Positions 49,744 through 57,144 of a stretch of 64,000 nucleotides of DNA are shown in pieces. This DNA comes from DATEDA01 sp963789885 (GTDB lineage Bacteria; Pseudomonadota; Gammaproteobacteria; Burkholderiales; SG8-39): NCBI GenBank assembly GCA_963789885.1, contig CAWBNB010000050.1, positions 62,001 through 126,000 of the forward strand. The letters run 5' to 3'. Below the pieces are notes generated by a model. It had not been told where the DNA came from. It saw only the letters and a program-made list of their open reading frames with translations, and did not search any database. Every line of letters starts with the position of its first letter. Positions within the stretch are counted from its first letter, which is position 1. Both the position numbers and the translations under genes were made by a program.

Positions 49744-50613
49744 TCAGCCGACGCCGGCGAGTGACGCGAGCGCCTTGGCCAAGCCCTCGACCACGCGCGC
49801 CATTTCCGGATAGCGGATCTTGTCGGGCGTGTCGGCGGCCTGGTGATAGTGCGAGTAGCGGTAGAACGCCGTGTCGGTGACCATCACGGCCGGATATCCG
49901 GCGCGCCAGAAAGACAGCTGATCGCTCCAGGCGACGCCGGGCACGAACGCCGGGCTCGCGAGCCGCTCCGCGGGAAAGTCGCAATTCGCCCGGAACGCGC
50001 GCACGGTTTCATCGAGCACGCGACGCGAGCGTAAGTTCGACACGAAGGCGATGAAGTTGCCGCGATCGGGGTAGAACCACTTGAGAAACGGCGGGTAAAC
50101 CTGGCTGCCAGGCGCATCCGAGTAGCAGCCGAGCATCTCCAGGGAAAGCATGATCCGGATGTCGTCGCCGCGGCGCCGCGCGGCCTCGGCGTACACCTTG
50201 CTGCCCATTTCGCCGAAGTAGAAGAAGGGCGGCTCTTCGTTGACGAACGCGACCAGCTTCAAGGTCCGCTGCGGATGGAGCGGCCGGAGCGTCCGCGCAA
50301 TCTCGATCAGACCGGCCACGCCACTCGCATTGTCGTCCGCGCCCGGGCTCCCGACCACGGTGTCGTAGTGCGCGCCGGCGACGACGATCTCGCTCGCGCT
50401 TCCGGTTCCCGGGACGACCACCTCGAGGTTGTGGCAGCGGACGCCGTGGGTCGCATACGATTGGGCCCCGACGGCGTAACCGAGCGCCGAGAGTTCGGCA
50501 TCGATGTAGTCGGCCGCCGCGCGAAGCGCCTCCGGCCGCCAGACATTGCGCTCGCCGATCTCGCCGGCGAGCACGCCGACATGACGCCGCAATCGGCGTT
50601 CGAGGGATGGCAC
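49744..50613 (-). CDS. M28-family zinc aminopeptidase-like protein
   Basis: 289 residues. HYDTV near residue 83, GADDNASGVAGLIEIAR near 90, FVNEEPPFF near 125, SLEMLG near 152 and YSHYHQAADTPDKI near 258 supply the binuclear zinc ligands and catalytic glutamate. No signal peptide is visible, so it is probably cytoplasmic, unlike many secreted M28 peptidases. It stands alone on the minus strand, followed upstream by the phosphodiesterase gene with 45 bases between. Confidence 0.85.
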   Translation of the reverse strand: MPSLERRLRRHVGVLAGEIGERNVWRPEALRAAADYIDAELSALGYAVGAQSYATHGVRCHNLEVVVPGTGSASEIVVAGAHYDTVVGSPGADDNASGVAGLIEIARTLRPLHPQRTLKLVAFVNEEPPFFYFGEMGSKVYAEAARRRGDDIRIMLSLEMLGCYSDAPGSQVYPPFLKWFYPDRGNFIAFVSNLRSRRVLDETVRAFRANCDFPAERLASPAFVPGVAWSDQLSFWRAGYPAVMVTDTAFYRYSHYHQAADTPDKIRYPEMARVVEGLAKALASLAGVG

Positions 50614-50658
50614 CCCCTCACTCTCCCTGGGCGGGGTGCGGCTGGCGATGCACGGCCG

Positions 50659-51480
50659 TCAGTCGATCAGCTTTCCCGCGGCGTCATAGAAGGGAAACCG
50701 TCCGCCGTAGTCGCCGATGAAGGTGAGGTGGCTGACCAGCCCGGCGCCCTCGCGCCAGTAGTGGAGCTCGCAGGTCGGGGGCTCGAGAACGAAATCGTGG
50801 GAAGCGTCGGCGTTCAGGTCGAAGGCGCACGAATGCGACGGGCTCGGCGCAATGCTCGCGGTCACGCCGTACCAGTGCAGATGGATCGGCCGGTGTACGT
50901 GCCCGCACAGGATGCGGAACACTTGCCGGTGTCTCTGCAACAGCGTGCCCAGCGCATCGCCGTTGTGGCAGTTCTGCCAGTCCATGTTGGCGAGCCCGGT
51001 GAGGAACGGCGGATGGTGCATGAACAGGACCGTCGGCCGCTCGGGCGCGCGCGCAAGCTCGGCGTCGAGCCAGGCGAGGCGCCGTGCGCACAGCTCGCCG
51101 CGCGGCTCGCCGGGAACCACCGTGTCGAGACCGATCAGCCGCAGCGGGTAGCCATCGAGCGCGTAATGCAGGAACTCGCCGTCCTGTGGCAGGTACCCGT
51201 GGTCGGCAAACGCCCGTCGCAGCGCGCCGCGCTCGTCGTGGTTGCCGGGAATGGCATAGAGCGGCATGGCGAGCGGCGCGAGGATCTCGCGCAGCAGCGC
51301 GTACTCTTCGGGCCTACCGAGGTCGACCAGGTCTCCGGTCAGCAGGACGATGTCGGGGCGCGGGTCGAGAGCGTTGAGGTGGGCGACGCAATTCCTCAGC
51401 TTCTCCGCCGAATCGACCTTCCGATAGGCGAGCCTGCCGGCCGCCTTGACGTGCGTGTCGGTGATTTGCGCGATCAGCAT
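50659..51480 (-). CDS. CpdA-like calcineurin-fold phosphodiesterase
   Basis: 273 residues from ATG 51480. IAQITDTHV at the start, LTGDLVDLG near residue 47, IPGNHDERGALR near 80, MHHPPF near 160 and CGHVHRPIH near 205 are the metal-binding motifs of class III cyclic-nucleotide phosphodiesterases (CpdA) and glycerophosphodiesterases. It starts two bases after the ABC ATPase stop. That linkage points to hydrolysis of an imported organophosphate rather than cyclic AMP (inference). Confidence 0.85.
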   Translation of the reverse strand: MLIAQITDTHVKAAGRLAYRKVDSAEKLRNCVAHLNALDPRPDIVLLTGDLVDLGRPEEYALLREILAPLAMPLYAIPGNHDERGALRRAFADHGYLPQDGEFLHYALDGYPLRLIGLDTVVPGEPRGELCARRLAWLDAELARAPERPTVLFMHHPPFLTGLANMDWQNCHNGDALGTLLQRHRQVFRILCGHVHRPIHLHWYGVTASIAPSPSHSCAFDLNADASHDFVLEPPTCELHYWREGAGLVSHLTFIGDYGGRFPFYDAAGKLID

Positions 51481-51482
51481 CT

Positions 51483-52538
51483 TCAGTCTCGCAGTCTCAG
51501 CAACGTGTCGGGTTCGATGCGCAGGCCGATCCTGTCCCCGGGCCGGAACTCGCGATGCTCGGTGGTCTCGACGACGACCACCCGGTCGGCGGCGCCGGTC
51601 ACGTGCAGTCGGGTGCGGTCGCCCAGGAAGAAATGCTGCGCCACCTCGCCGCGCAGCTGGGCCTCGCCCTCCGGCACGATGCGCGCGTCGTTCGGACGGA
51701 ACAGCACCTCGAGGGTGCCGGTGCCGCCCTGCGTCCAGGGAACGCGGCCCCCCGGCAGCTCGAGGAAGCCGTCGACCACCGTTCCGCGCACACGGTTCAT
51801 CGTGCCGATGAAGTCGGCGACGAAGGAGCTCGCCGGCTTGTAGTAGATCTCGCGCGGGGTGCCGGTCTGGACGATCGCGCCCTTGTTCATCACCGCGACG
51901 CGGTCGCCGATCGCCATCGCCTCGCCCTGGTCGTGGGTCACGTACGCGGCGGTGATGCCGAGCGAGTGCAGGAGCACGTCGATCTCGATGCGCAACCGCT
52001 CGCGCAGCAGCGCATCGAGCGCCGTCAGCGGCTCGTCGAGGAGCAGCACCCGCGGCTGCACGGCGATCGCCCGGGCGAGCGCGACGCGCTGGCGCTGACC
52101 GCCGGAGAGCTCGGTGATGCGGCGATCCCGCAGCTCGGCGATCTGCATCATCTCCAGCATCTCGTCGACGCGCTTCGCCCGCCGCGCCGGGTCGGCCCCG
52201 TGAACCTTGAGGCCGTAGGCGATGTTCTCCGCGACGTTCATGTTGGGGAAGAGCGCGTACGACTGGAACACCATGCCGACGTTGCGCCGCTCGATCGGCA
52301 GACCAGTCACGTCCTCGTCGTCGAACAGCACGCGCCCGCCCGCATCGGGCGATTCGAGCCCCGCGATCACGCGCAGCAGCGTCGTCTTGCCGCACCCCGA
52401 CGGACCGAGGAACACGATCGTTTCGCCGCCCTTCATCTCCAGCGTCGTGCGCTCGAGCGCGCGCGTGCCGTTCGGGAAGGTCTTTGCGCAATCGACCAGG
52501 CGGATCGTCGTGCCGCCCTTCCGGGCCGGAACGCTCAC
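51483..52538 (-). CDS. ABC transporter ATP-binding protein (PotA/FbpC type)
   Basis: 351 residues from GTG 52538, in a GTGA overlap with the permease stop. GPSGCGKTTLLRVIAGL is the Walker A site, VFQSYALFPNMNVAENIAYGL the Q-loop, LSGGQRQRVALARA the signature and PRVLLLDEPLTALD the Walker B. The C-terminal OB-type regulatory domain (TGTLEVLFRPNDARIVPEG) is the PotA/FbpC form. It powers uptake by the two permeases and binding protein upstream. Related transporters carry 2-aminoethylphosphonate, iron or polyamines. Confidence 0.92.
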   Translation of the reverse strand: MSVPARKGGTTIRLVDCAKTFPNGTRALERTTLEMKGGETIVFLGPSGCGKTTLLRVIAGLESPDAGGRVLFDDEDVTGLPIERRNVGMVFQSYALFPNMNVAENIAYGLKVHGADPARRAKRVDEMLEMMQIAELRDRRITELSGGQRQRVALARAIAVQPRVLLLDEPLTALDALLRERLRIEIDVLLHSLGITAAYVTHDQGEAMAIGDRVAVMNKGAIVQTGTPREIYYKPASSFVADFIGTMNRVRGTVVDGFLELPGGRVPWTQGGTGTLEVLFRPNDARIVPEGEAQLRGEVAQHFFLGDRTRLHVTGAADRVVVVETTEHREFRPGDRIGLRIEPDTLLRLRD

Positions 52539-53332
52539 GCGTGCCTCGCTGTCTTGACGCGCTGCGTGCTGTAGCGCTGCAGCGCGATCAGCAGCGGGAT
52601 GATCATCACGAAGAAGACGAGCGTGTATGCGCTGCCGATCTCCAGGCGCATCGATGCGTAGCTGTCGGCGAGCCCGACCGGCAGGGTCATGGTTTCGGGG
52701 GTGTGCAGCATCCAGGTGAGATTGAACTCGCCGATCGAGAGCGTCACCACCGCGAGCGAGCCGGCGACGATGCCGGAGCGCACGTTCGGCAGGATGATGC
52801 CGAAGAAACGCCTCCAGAATCCCGCCCCCAGGCTTGCCGCGCTTTCTTCGAGGGTCTGGAAATTGAACGATGACAGCACCGCCAGCACCGAGCGCACCAT
52901 GAAGGGCAGAGTGTAGAGAACGTGGCCGACGAGGATGAACAGCCAGCTGGTGCGGAACTCGCGGAACCCGCCGTAGGTCAGGATGAGCGCCAGCGCGATG
53001 GCGAGGCCCGGAATGGCCACCGGCAGCACCAGGAACTCCTCGATCAGCCGCGTCAGGAGGCCCGGGCGCTTCGCCAGCACGTATGCAGTCGGCACGCCGA
53101 TGACCAGGGTCACCGCCAGCGTCGCGAGCGCGATGTACATGCTGCGGAAGATGGTCGGCGCATACAACTCCCACACGACGCCGATCCAGCGCAGGGTGAA
53201 TCCGCTCTTGACCCCCACGAAGAAGTTCTCGGTCAGCCCGGCAACGATCGACATGAGTACCGGGACGATCAGGAACGCGCACACCAGCAGCGTGAAGCCG
53301 AGCTGGAGGTAGAAGTAGCGCGTGCGGGCCAT
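52535..53332 (-). CDS. ABC transporter permease subunit 2
   Basis: 265 residues from ATG 53332. Six hydrophobic helices are visible, starting LGFTLLVCAFLIVPVLMSIVAGL. The EAA loop reads LEESAASLGAGFWRRFFGIILP near residue 165, where it docks the ATPase. The last helix is YTLVFFVMIIPLLIALQ. It overlaps the ATPase start by four bases and is seven bases after the first permease. The two form the membrane channel of a binding-protein-dependent importer. Confidence 0.92.
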   Translation of the reverse strand: MARTRYFYLQLGFTLLVCAFLIVPVLMSIVAGLTENFFVGVKSGFTLRWIGVVWELYAPTIFRSMYIALATLAVTLVIGVPTAYVLAKRPGLLTRLIEEFLVLPVAIPGLAIALALILTYGGFREFRTSWLFILVGHVLYTLPFMVRSVLAVLSSFNFQTLEESAASLGAGFWRRFFGIILPNVRSGIVAGSLAVVTLSIGEFNLTWMLHTPETMTLPVGLADSYASMRLEIGSAYTLVFFVMIIPLLIALQRYSTQRVKTARHA

Positions 53333-53339
53333 CGCGGCG

Positions 53340-54161
53340 CTAGCCGGCCGCCGCCGCCGTCGCGCCGGCGACCGCGCGGGATGCCGCCAGCGTGATCCAC
53401 GTGATCGCGCCGAGCACGATGCTGAGCGCCGCCGCCGTCGCGATGTTGGCGAGCAGCGTGAACTCCGTGTAAATGACGATCGGCAGCACCTTGATGTCTG
53501 TGGCCAGGGTGAACGCCGTGCCGAAGGCACCCATCGACGTCGCGAAGCACACCGCGCCGGAGGCGATCAGCGCCGGCCCGAGCCCCGGCAGGATGACGTC
53601 CCGCACCACGCGCCACGGCCCAGCGCCGAGCGACCGCGCCGCCTCCTCGAGCGCGGGGTCCAGCTTTTCGGCCGCCGCCATGATCGTCAGGATCACCCGC
53701 GGAATGGAGAAGTAGATGTAGCCGGTGAAGAGCCCGACGATGGAGTACGCGAACACCAGACGGCCCGCCCCGAAGAGCGACGTGAGATCGCCGATGAGGC
53801 CGGTGCGCCCGGCGAGCATGATCACCATGAAGCCGATCACGACGCCGGGAAACGCGAGCGGCAGCGTGAGCATCGAGATCAGCGCTTCGCGGCCGAGGAA
53901 CCGGTTGCGCTCGAGGAAGACGCCCGCGATGCCGGCGATCGCGAGCGTCGCCGCGGTGACCAGGACCGCGAGGACGATCGTCGAGACCAGCGCCTCGAAG
54001 TACTGGCGGTTGGTGACCACCGCGAGGTAGGCCTTCAGGCCGAGCCCCCCGGTGCCCCCGACGACCGCGAGGCGCGCGAGCGGAATCAGGAAGAACGCCG
54101 CGCCGACGATCAACGCCGGCAGCACCATTACCAGCAGATTGCGGTTTTCCCGGCCGCGCAT
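53340..54161 (-). CDS. ABC transporter permease subunit 1
   Basis: 273 residues from ATG 54161. Membrane helices begin with LLVMVLPALIVGAAFFLIPLARL, and the EAA loop is LEEAARSLGAGPWRVVRDVILPG near residue 175. Unusually, the ATG directly follows the U-run of a terminator-like hairpin, with no visible ribosome site, so the real start could be an internal codon such as the ATG before VLPALIVG, 11 codons later. It pairs with the second permease downstream. Confidence 0.88.
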   Translation of the reverse strand: MRGRENRNLLVMVLPALIVGAAFFLIPLARLAVVGGTGGLGLKAYLAVVTNRQYFEALVSTIVLAVLVTAATLAIAGIAGVFLERNRFLGREALISMLTLPLAFPGVVIGFMVIMLAGRTGLIGDLTSLFGAGRLVFAYSIVGLFTGYIYFSIPRVILTIMAAAEKLDPALEEAARSLGAGPWRVVRDVILPGLGPALIASGAVCFATSMGAFGTAFTLATDIKVLPIVIYTEFTLLANIATAAALSIVLGAITWITLAASRAVAGATAAAAG

Positions 54162-54189
54162 AAAAAAGGCGGGGGCGCAAGCCCCCGCC
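54162..54189 (-). terminator. Strong hairpin with U-run between binding-protein and permease genes
   Basis: On the minus strand a 9-bp perfect GC stem (54168-54176 with 54181-54189) is followed by six Ts (54162-54167). On the plus strand the loop reads GCAA; on the transcribed minus strand it reads TTGC. It matches an intrinsic terminator inside an operon, so most transcripts would end after the binding-protein gene and give it higher expression. It touches the permease ATG at 54161. Confidence 0.8.
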
Positions 54190-54214
54190 CGGCGAATCCT
54201 ATCAAAGGTCGCGG

Positions 54215-55228
54215 CTAGCGGACTTCTTTCTGGTAGAGATCGCGGAAGGCGTTCTGCCCTTCCTCCATCTTCGCGTAGTCGATCACCTTGGCGCGCTTGT
54301 ACTCTTCGGCCGACGGGAACTTCGCCGCGACGTCGGCGGGCATGGCCGCGGGCCGGATCGGCCTGAGGAACGCGTTCGCCCAGATCGCCTGTCCCTTGTC
54401 GGAGAGCAGGTAGTCGAGCACCTTCTTCGCGTTCTCGGGATGCGGGCCGTTCCTCACCAGGCTCATCACGTAGGGCAGGACGATGGTGCCCTCCTGCGGG
54501 ATCACGAACACGCAGTTGCACTTGTCCTTGTACTTTGCGCGCAGCGTGTTGAAATCGTAGTCGAACATGATCGGGATCTCGCCCGAGAGCACGCGCGCGT
54601 AGGCGGTCTGCAGGGGCACGATCGGCCGGTTCTGCTTCAGCGCCTTGAAGTATTCGATTCCCGGCCGCCAGTTGTCGAGCGTGCCGCCGAGCGCGAGGTT
54701 CGCCGCGGTAGCGCCGGCATAACCGACGGCGGCGCTCGTTGGATCGAGATAACCGACCACGCCACGGTACCGGGGATTGAGCAGATCCTTCCACGCCTTC
54801 GGCACCGGCACGCCGCGCAGGGCGTCGACGTTGACGAAGAAGCCGATGGTCCCGTAGTGGATCGTGAACCAGCTGCCGTCCGGCGCCTTCAGGCCCGCGG
54901 GAATCTCGTCGAAATGCGCCGGGCGGTACGGCGCGACGACGCCGGCATCCTTCGCCTTGATCCCGAACGTCACGCCGAAGTACGCAATGTCGGCGACCGG
55001 ATTCGCCTTGTCGGCGATGAGGGTCGAGAGCGTCTGCCCGGAGTTCTTGTTGTCGTGCGGAACCTCGAGGTTGAGATCGGCCTTGATGGCCTTCAGCATC
55101 GTCCCCCAATCGGCCCATTCGGGCGGACAGTTGTAGCAGATCACGTCGGCGCCGGCGGCCGGCTTCGCCGCAGCTCCCGCCAGCAGGACGACGGCGGTGA
55201 TTCCGGTCAGGAACGAATTGAATCTCAT
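54215..55228 (-). CDS. ABC transporter substrate-binding protein (phosphonate/iron-type)
   Basis: 337 residues with a signal peptide (MRFNSFLTGITAVVLLAGAA, cleaved near AAGA). DVICYNCPPEWADWGTMLKAI starts the mature domain. HYGTIGFFVNVDALRGVPVPKAWKDLLNPRYRG near residue 120 is the hinge region of the family that includes iron(III), 2-aminoethylphosphonate and polyamine binders. CNCVF near residue 225 is a possible disulfide. With the two permeases, ATPase and CpdA-like enzyme it forms one operon. The ligand is not clear; an organophosphate is my inference from the phosphodiesterase. Confidence 0.88.
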   Translation of the reverse strand: MRFNSFLTGITAVVLLAGAAAKPAAGADVICYNCPPEWADWGTMLKAIKADLNLEVPHDNKNSGQTLSTLIADKANPVADIAYFGVTFGIKAKDAGVVAPYRPAHFDEIPAGLKAPDGSWFTIHYGTIGFFVNVDALRGVPVPKAWKDLLNPRYRGVVGYLDPTSAAVGYAGATAANLALGGTLDNWRPGIEYFKALKQNRPIVPLQTAYARVLSGEIPIMFDYDFNTLRAKYKDKCNCVFVIPQEGTIVLPYVMSLVRNGPHPENAKKVLDYLLSDKGQAIWANAFLRPIRPAAMPADVAAKFPSAEEYKRAKVIDYAKMEEGQNAFRDLYQKEVR

Positions 55229-55326
55229 TGGATGGCTCCCTCCTCGAGCGCGGGTGCGGGCAAGGCTACGACGGCGATGTTACCGGAGGCTGGCCGGGGC
55301 CAACCGGTAAGTCTGCGCGACGGACG

Positions 55327-55770
55327 CTACCGGTACACCAGCACCGGGATCTTGGAATGCGCGAGGACGCGCTGCGTCACGCTCCCGAGGAGGGCGGAGG
55401 CGACCCCGCCGCGCCCGTGGGAGGCGATGAAGATCACGTCGCATTTGTTCCTTTTCGCGGCCGCGATGATTCCCTGATAGGCGGTGACCGGCCGGTTGAT
55501 GAAGGTTGCGCACGCGACGCCCGCCGCCTCCGCTCCCGCCGCGATCTGCCCGACCGACTTCTGCGCCTGCTTGCGCGCGGTCTGTTCGATCATCTCGATC
55601 ACGGTGGCGTCCGCGAGCGCGGCCTCGCCGCCGAGGTAGGGCGGGATGAGCTCGAGGGCATGGTAGGCAGTCACTTTCGCGCCCACCGCCTTGGCGAAGG
55701 CGATCGCCGCCTTCGCGGCCTTGCGCGAGCGCGGGGAGCCGTCGGTCGGGATCAGGATGTGCTTGAACAT
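55327..55770 (-). CDS. Universal stress protein (single domain)
   Basis: 147 residues from ATG 55770. FKHILIPTDGSPRSRKAAKAA opens the fold. IASHGRGGVASALLGSVTQRVLAHSKIPVLVYR is the ATP-binding and closing region. It closely resembles the Usp at 41576 in both segments. The degenerate FNR-like box 55832-55845 is upstream, with a predicted start near 55797 and a CATTGT-like element further downstream. It follows the ABC transporter operon but is transcribed independently. Confidence 0.92.
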   Translation of the reverse strand: MFKHILIPTDGSPRSRKAAKAAIAFAKAVGAKVTAYHALELIPPYLGGEAALADATVIEMIEQTARKQAQKSVGQIAAGAEAAGVACATFINRPVTAYQGIIAAAKRNKCDVIFIASHGRGGVASALLGSVTQRVLAHSKIPVLVYR

Positions 55771-55831
55771 CGTTCCTCCCTTTTCCGGGGATGACAATGA
55801 GACATGGTTTCGCAGATCCGAAAGGGCCGGG

Positions 55832-55845
55832 TTGATCTTCCTCAA
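55832..55845 (-). promoter_or_regulatory. Degenerate FNR-like box upstream of usp
   Basis: TTGATCTTCCTCAA has a perfect TTGAT half and a CTCAA second half. Predicted class II start on the minus strand is near 55797, with the ATG at 55770. No -10 hexamer sits at the standard spacing; CATTGT (55794-55799) is 39.5 bases away, so the assignment is weak. Confidence 0.4.
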
Positions 55846-55881
55846 GCGCGGCCATCGGGCCGGACCGCGCGTTGGGCGCGT

Positions 55882-56955
55882 TCACGCGGCCGCGTCGAGG
55901 CGCGGGTGCGCGTCGTCGTCGGCGTCGGCGCACCGCCGCACCCAGCGCGCAATCTCCGGCCAGAGGCGCGCGTGCGCCTGCGGACCCACGAGGAGCCCGA
56001 CGTGCTGGAGCGACACGCCGATGTCTCCGTCGTAGTGAAGCAGCGTCTTGTCGGTGCTGCCTGCCGCCTCGAAGAAGGGCAGCACTGCCTCGGGCGGCAC
56101 GACCCGGCAGCGCGGATCGACCACGCATAGCAGGGGCGCGGTGACCTGAGACGGCGCCGCGAGACGGCCGCCGACGGTGAGCGTCCCCCGGACGAACGCG
56201 TCGTCGTGGACGAGCTGCCCGGCGAGGTCCGCGAGCAGCCGGCCGGGGAGCGGGAACTCGTCGAGCGTCCACCGCTCGACGCGCAGGTGCGTCTTCAGCG
56301 CCTCGGGTGCGGCCAGGCTCGCGGCAAGGTCGAGGAAACGATCCCAGCCGAACGTCAGGGGCGCGGCGCGAAAGCTCGCCGCGCCGAGGAAGGAGCCGGG
56401 CACCGACGACGGCAGCGCCTCCGGGGGCAGCGCGCTCGCCATCTCGCTGAAGATGCCGACGCCGGGAGCGAAGTGGAGCGGCGTCGCGAGCAGACCCAGG
56501 CCGCGCACCCGGTCCGGGTGCAGCGCGGCGAAGACCGCGGCGAACAGCCCGCCGAGCGAGTGTGCGAGCAGCACCGCCCGGTCGATGCGCGCCGCGTCGA
56601 GCGCCTCGCGGATCAGGCGATCGCCGTACTCGGCGAGGCCGAGGGGTTCTGTAGTGCGCTCCCAGTCGAGGAGGAACACCGGCGCGCCGGCAGCGAGGAG
56701 GTGCCGCACCGCGCTGCTTGCGGGCGCGAGGTCCCAGATGTACGCACGCTTGATGGGCGCCGGGATGATGACCACCGCCGGACCCGGCTCCGTCCCGGTC
56801 CCGTAGCGGCGCAGGCTCGCCCCGGGGGTGCGGAAGATCGTCTCGTAGGGCGCCTCGCTCGGCCCGAAACCGAGGCCGTCGAGCGCCATTCCCTGCATGC
56901 GGCGAGCGTGGTCGAGCGCCTCGAAGAAAGCCCAGCTCGCGAGATCGTTGGACAT
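55882..56955 (-). CDS. PhaC-related alpha/beta hydrolase with serine nucleophile
   Basis: 357 residues from ATG 56955. PAVVIIPAPIKRAYIWDLAPASSAVRHLL near residue 65 and APVFLLDWERT near 100 are typical of PhaC-like folds. The nucleophile elbow is AHSLGG near residue 150, with serine where polyester synthases have cysteine. VTAPLLCVVDPRCRVVPPEAV near 280 and SLQHVGLLVG near 330 hold the aspartate and histidine. It could be a PHA or acyl-ester hydrolase instead of a synthase. FNR-like box 57040 with -10 TAGAGT lies upstream. Confidence 0.8.
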   Translation of the reverse strand: MSNDLASWAFFEALDHARRMQGMALDGLGFGPSEAPYETIFRTPGASLRRYGTGTEPGPAVVIIPAPIKRAYIWDLAPASSAVRHLLAAGAPVFLLDWERTTEPLGLAEYGDRLIREALDAARIDRAVLLAHSLGGLFAAVFAALHPDRVRGLGLLATPLHFAPGVGIFSEMASALPPEALPSSVPGSFLGAASFRAAPLTFGWDRFLDLAASLAAPEALKTHLRVERWTLDEFPLPGRLLADLAGQLVHDDAFVRGTLTVGGRLAAPSQVTAPLLCVVDPRCRVVPPEAVLPFFEAAGSTDKTLLHYDGDIGVSLQHVGLLVGPQAHARLWPEIARWVRRCADADDDAHPRLDAAA

Positions 56956-57039
56956 CACGGGAGGTCTGTAGCGAACCAAACGGCGCGAGCGCGCACTTGC
57001 ACTCGCGGCACGACTCTACTCCCGCGCCCGCGCGGGCGC

Positions 57040-57053
57040 TTGACCGAGGTCAA
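57040..57053 (-). promoter_or_regulatory. FNR/ANR-type box for the PhaC-related hydrolase
   Basis: TTGACCGAGGTCAA fits TTGAY-N4-RTCAA. On the minus strand TAGAGT (57013-57018) begins exactly 28.5 bases from the centre; predicted start near 57006 and ATG at 56955. It is paired with the box at 57067, centre-to-centre 27 bases. Confidence 0.7.
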
Positions 57054-57066
57054 CGTGCCGGCCCCG

Positions 57067-57080
57067 TTGACGGACGTCAA
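57067..57080 (+). promoter_or_regulatory. FNR/ANR-type box for the AMP-ligase
   Basis: TTGACGGACGTCAA fits TTGAY-N4-RTCAA. TATCGT (57102-57107) starts exactly 28.5 bases from the centre; predicted start near 57114 and ATG at 57145. Together with 57040 it gives the divergent gene pair one class II box for each direction. Confidence 0.72.
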
Positions 57081-57144
57081 GCAGCGATCGGCGCGATACC
57101 CTATCGTCGATTCGGCGCCTACGCCCCGGTCGGACTGAGAGAAC

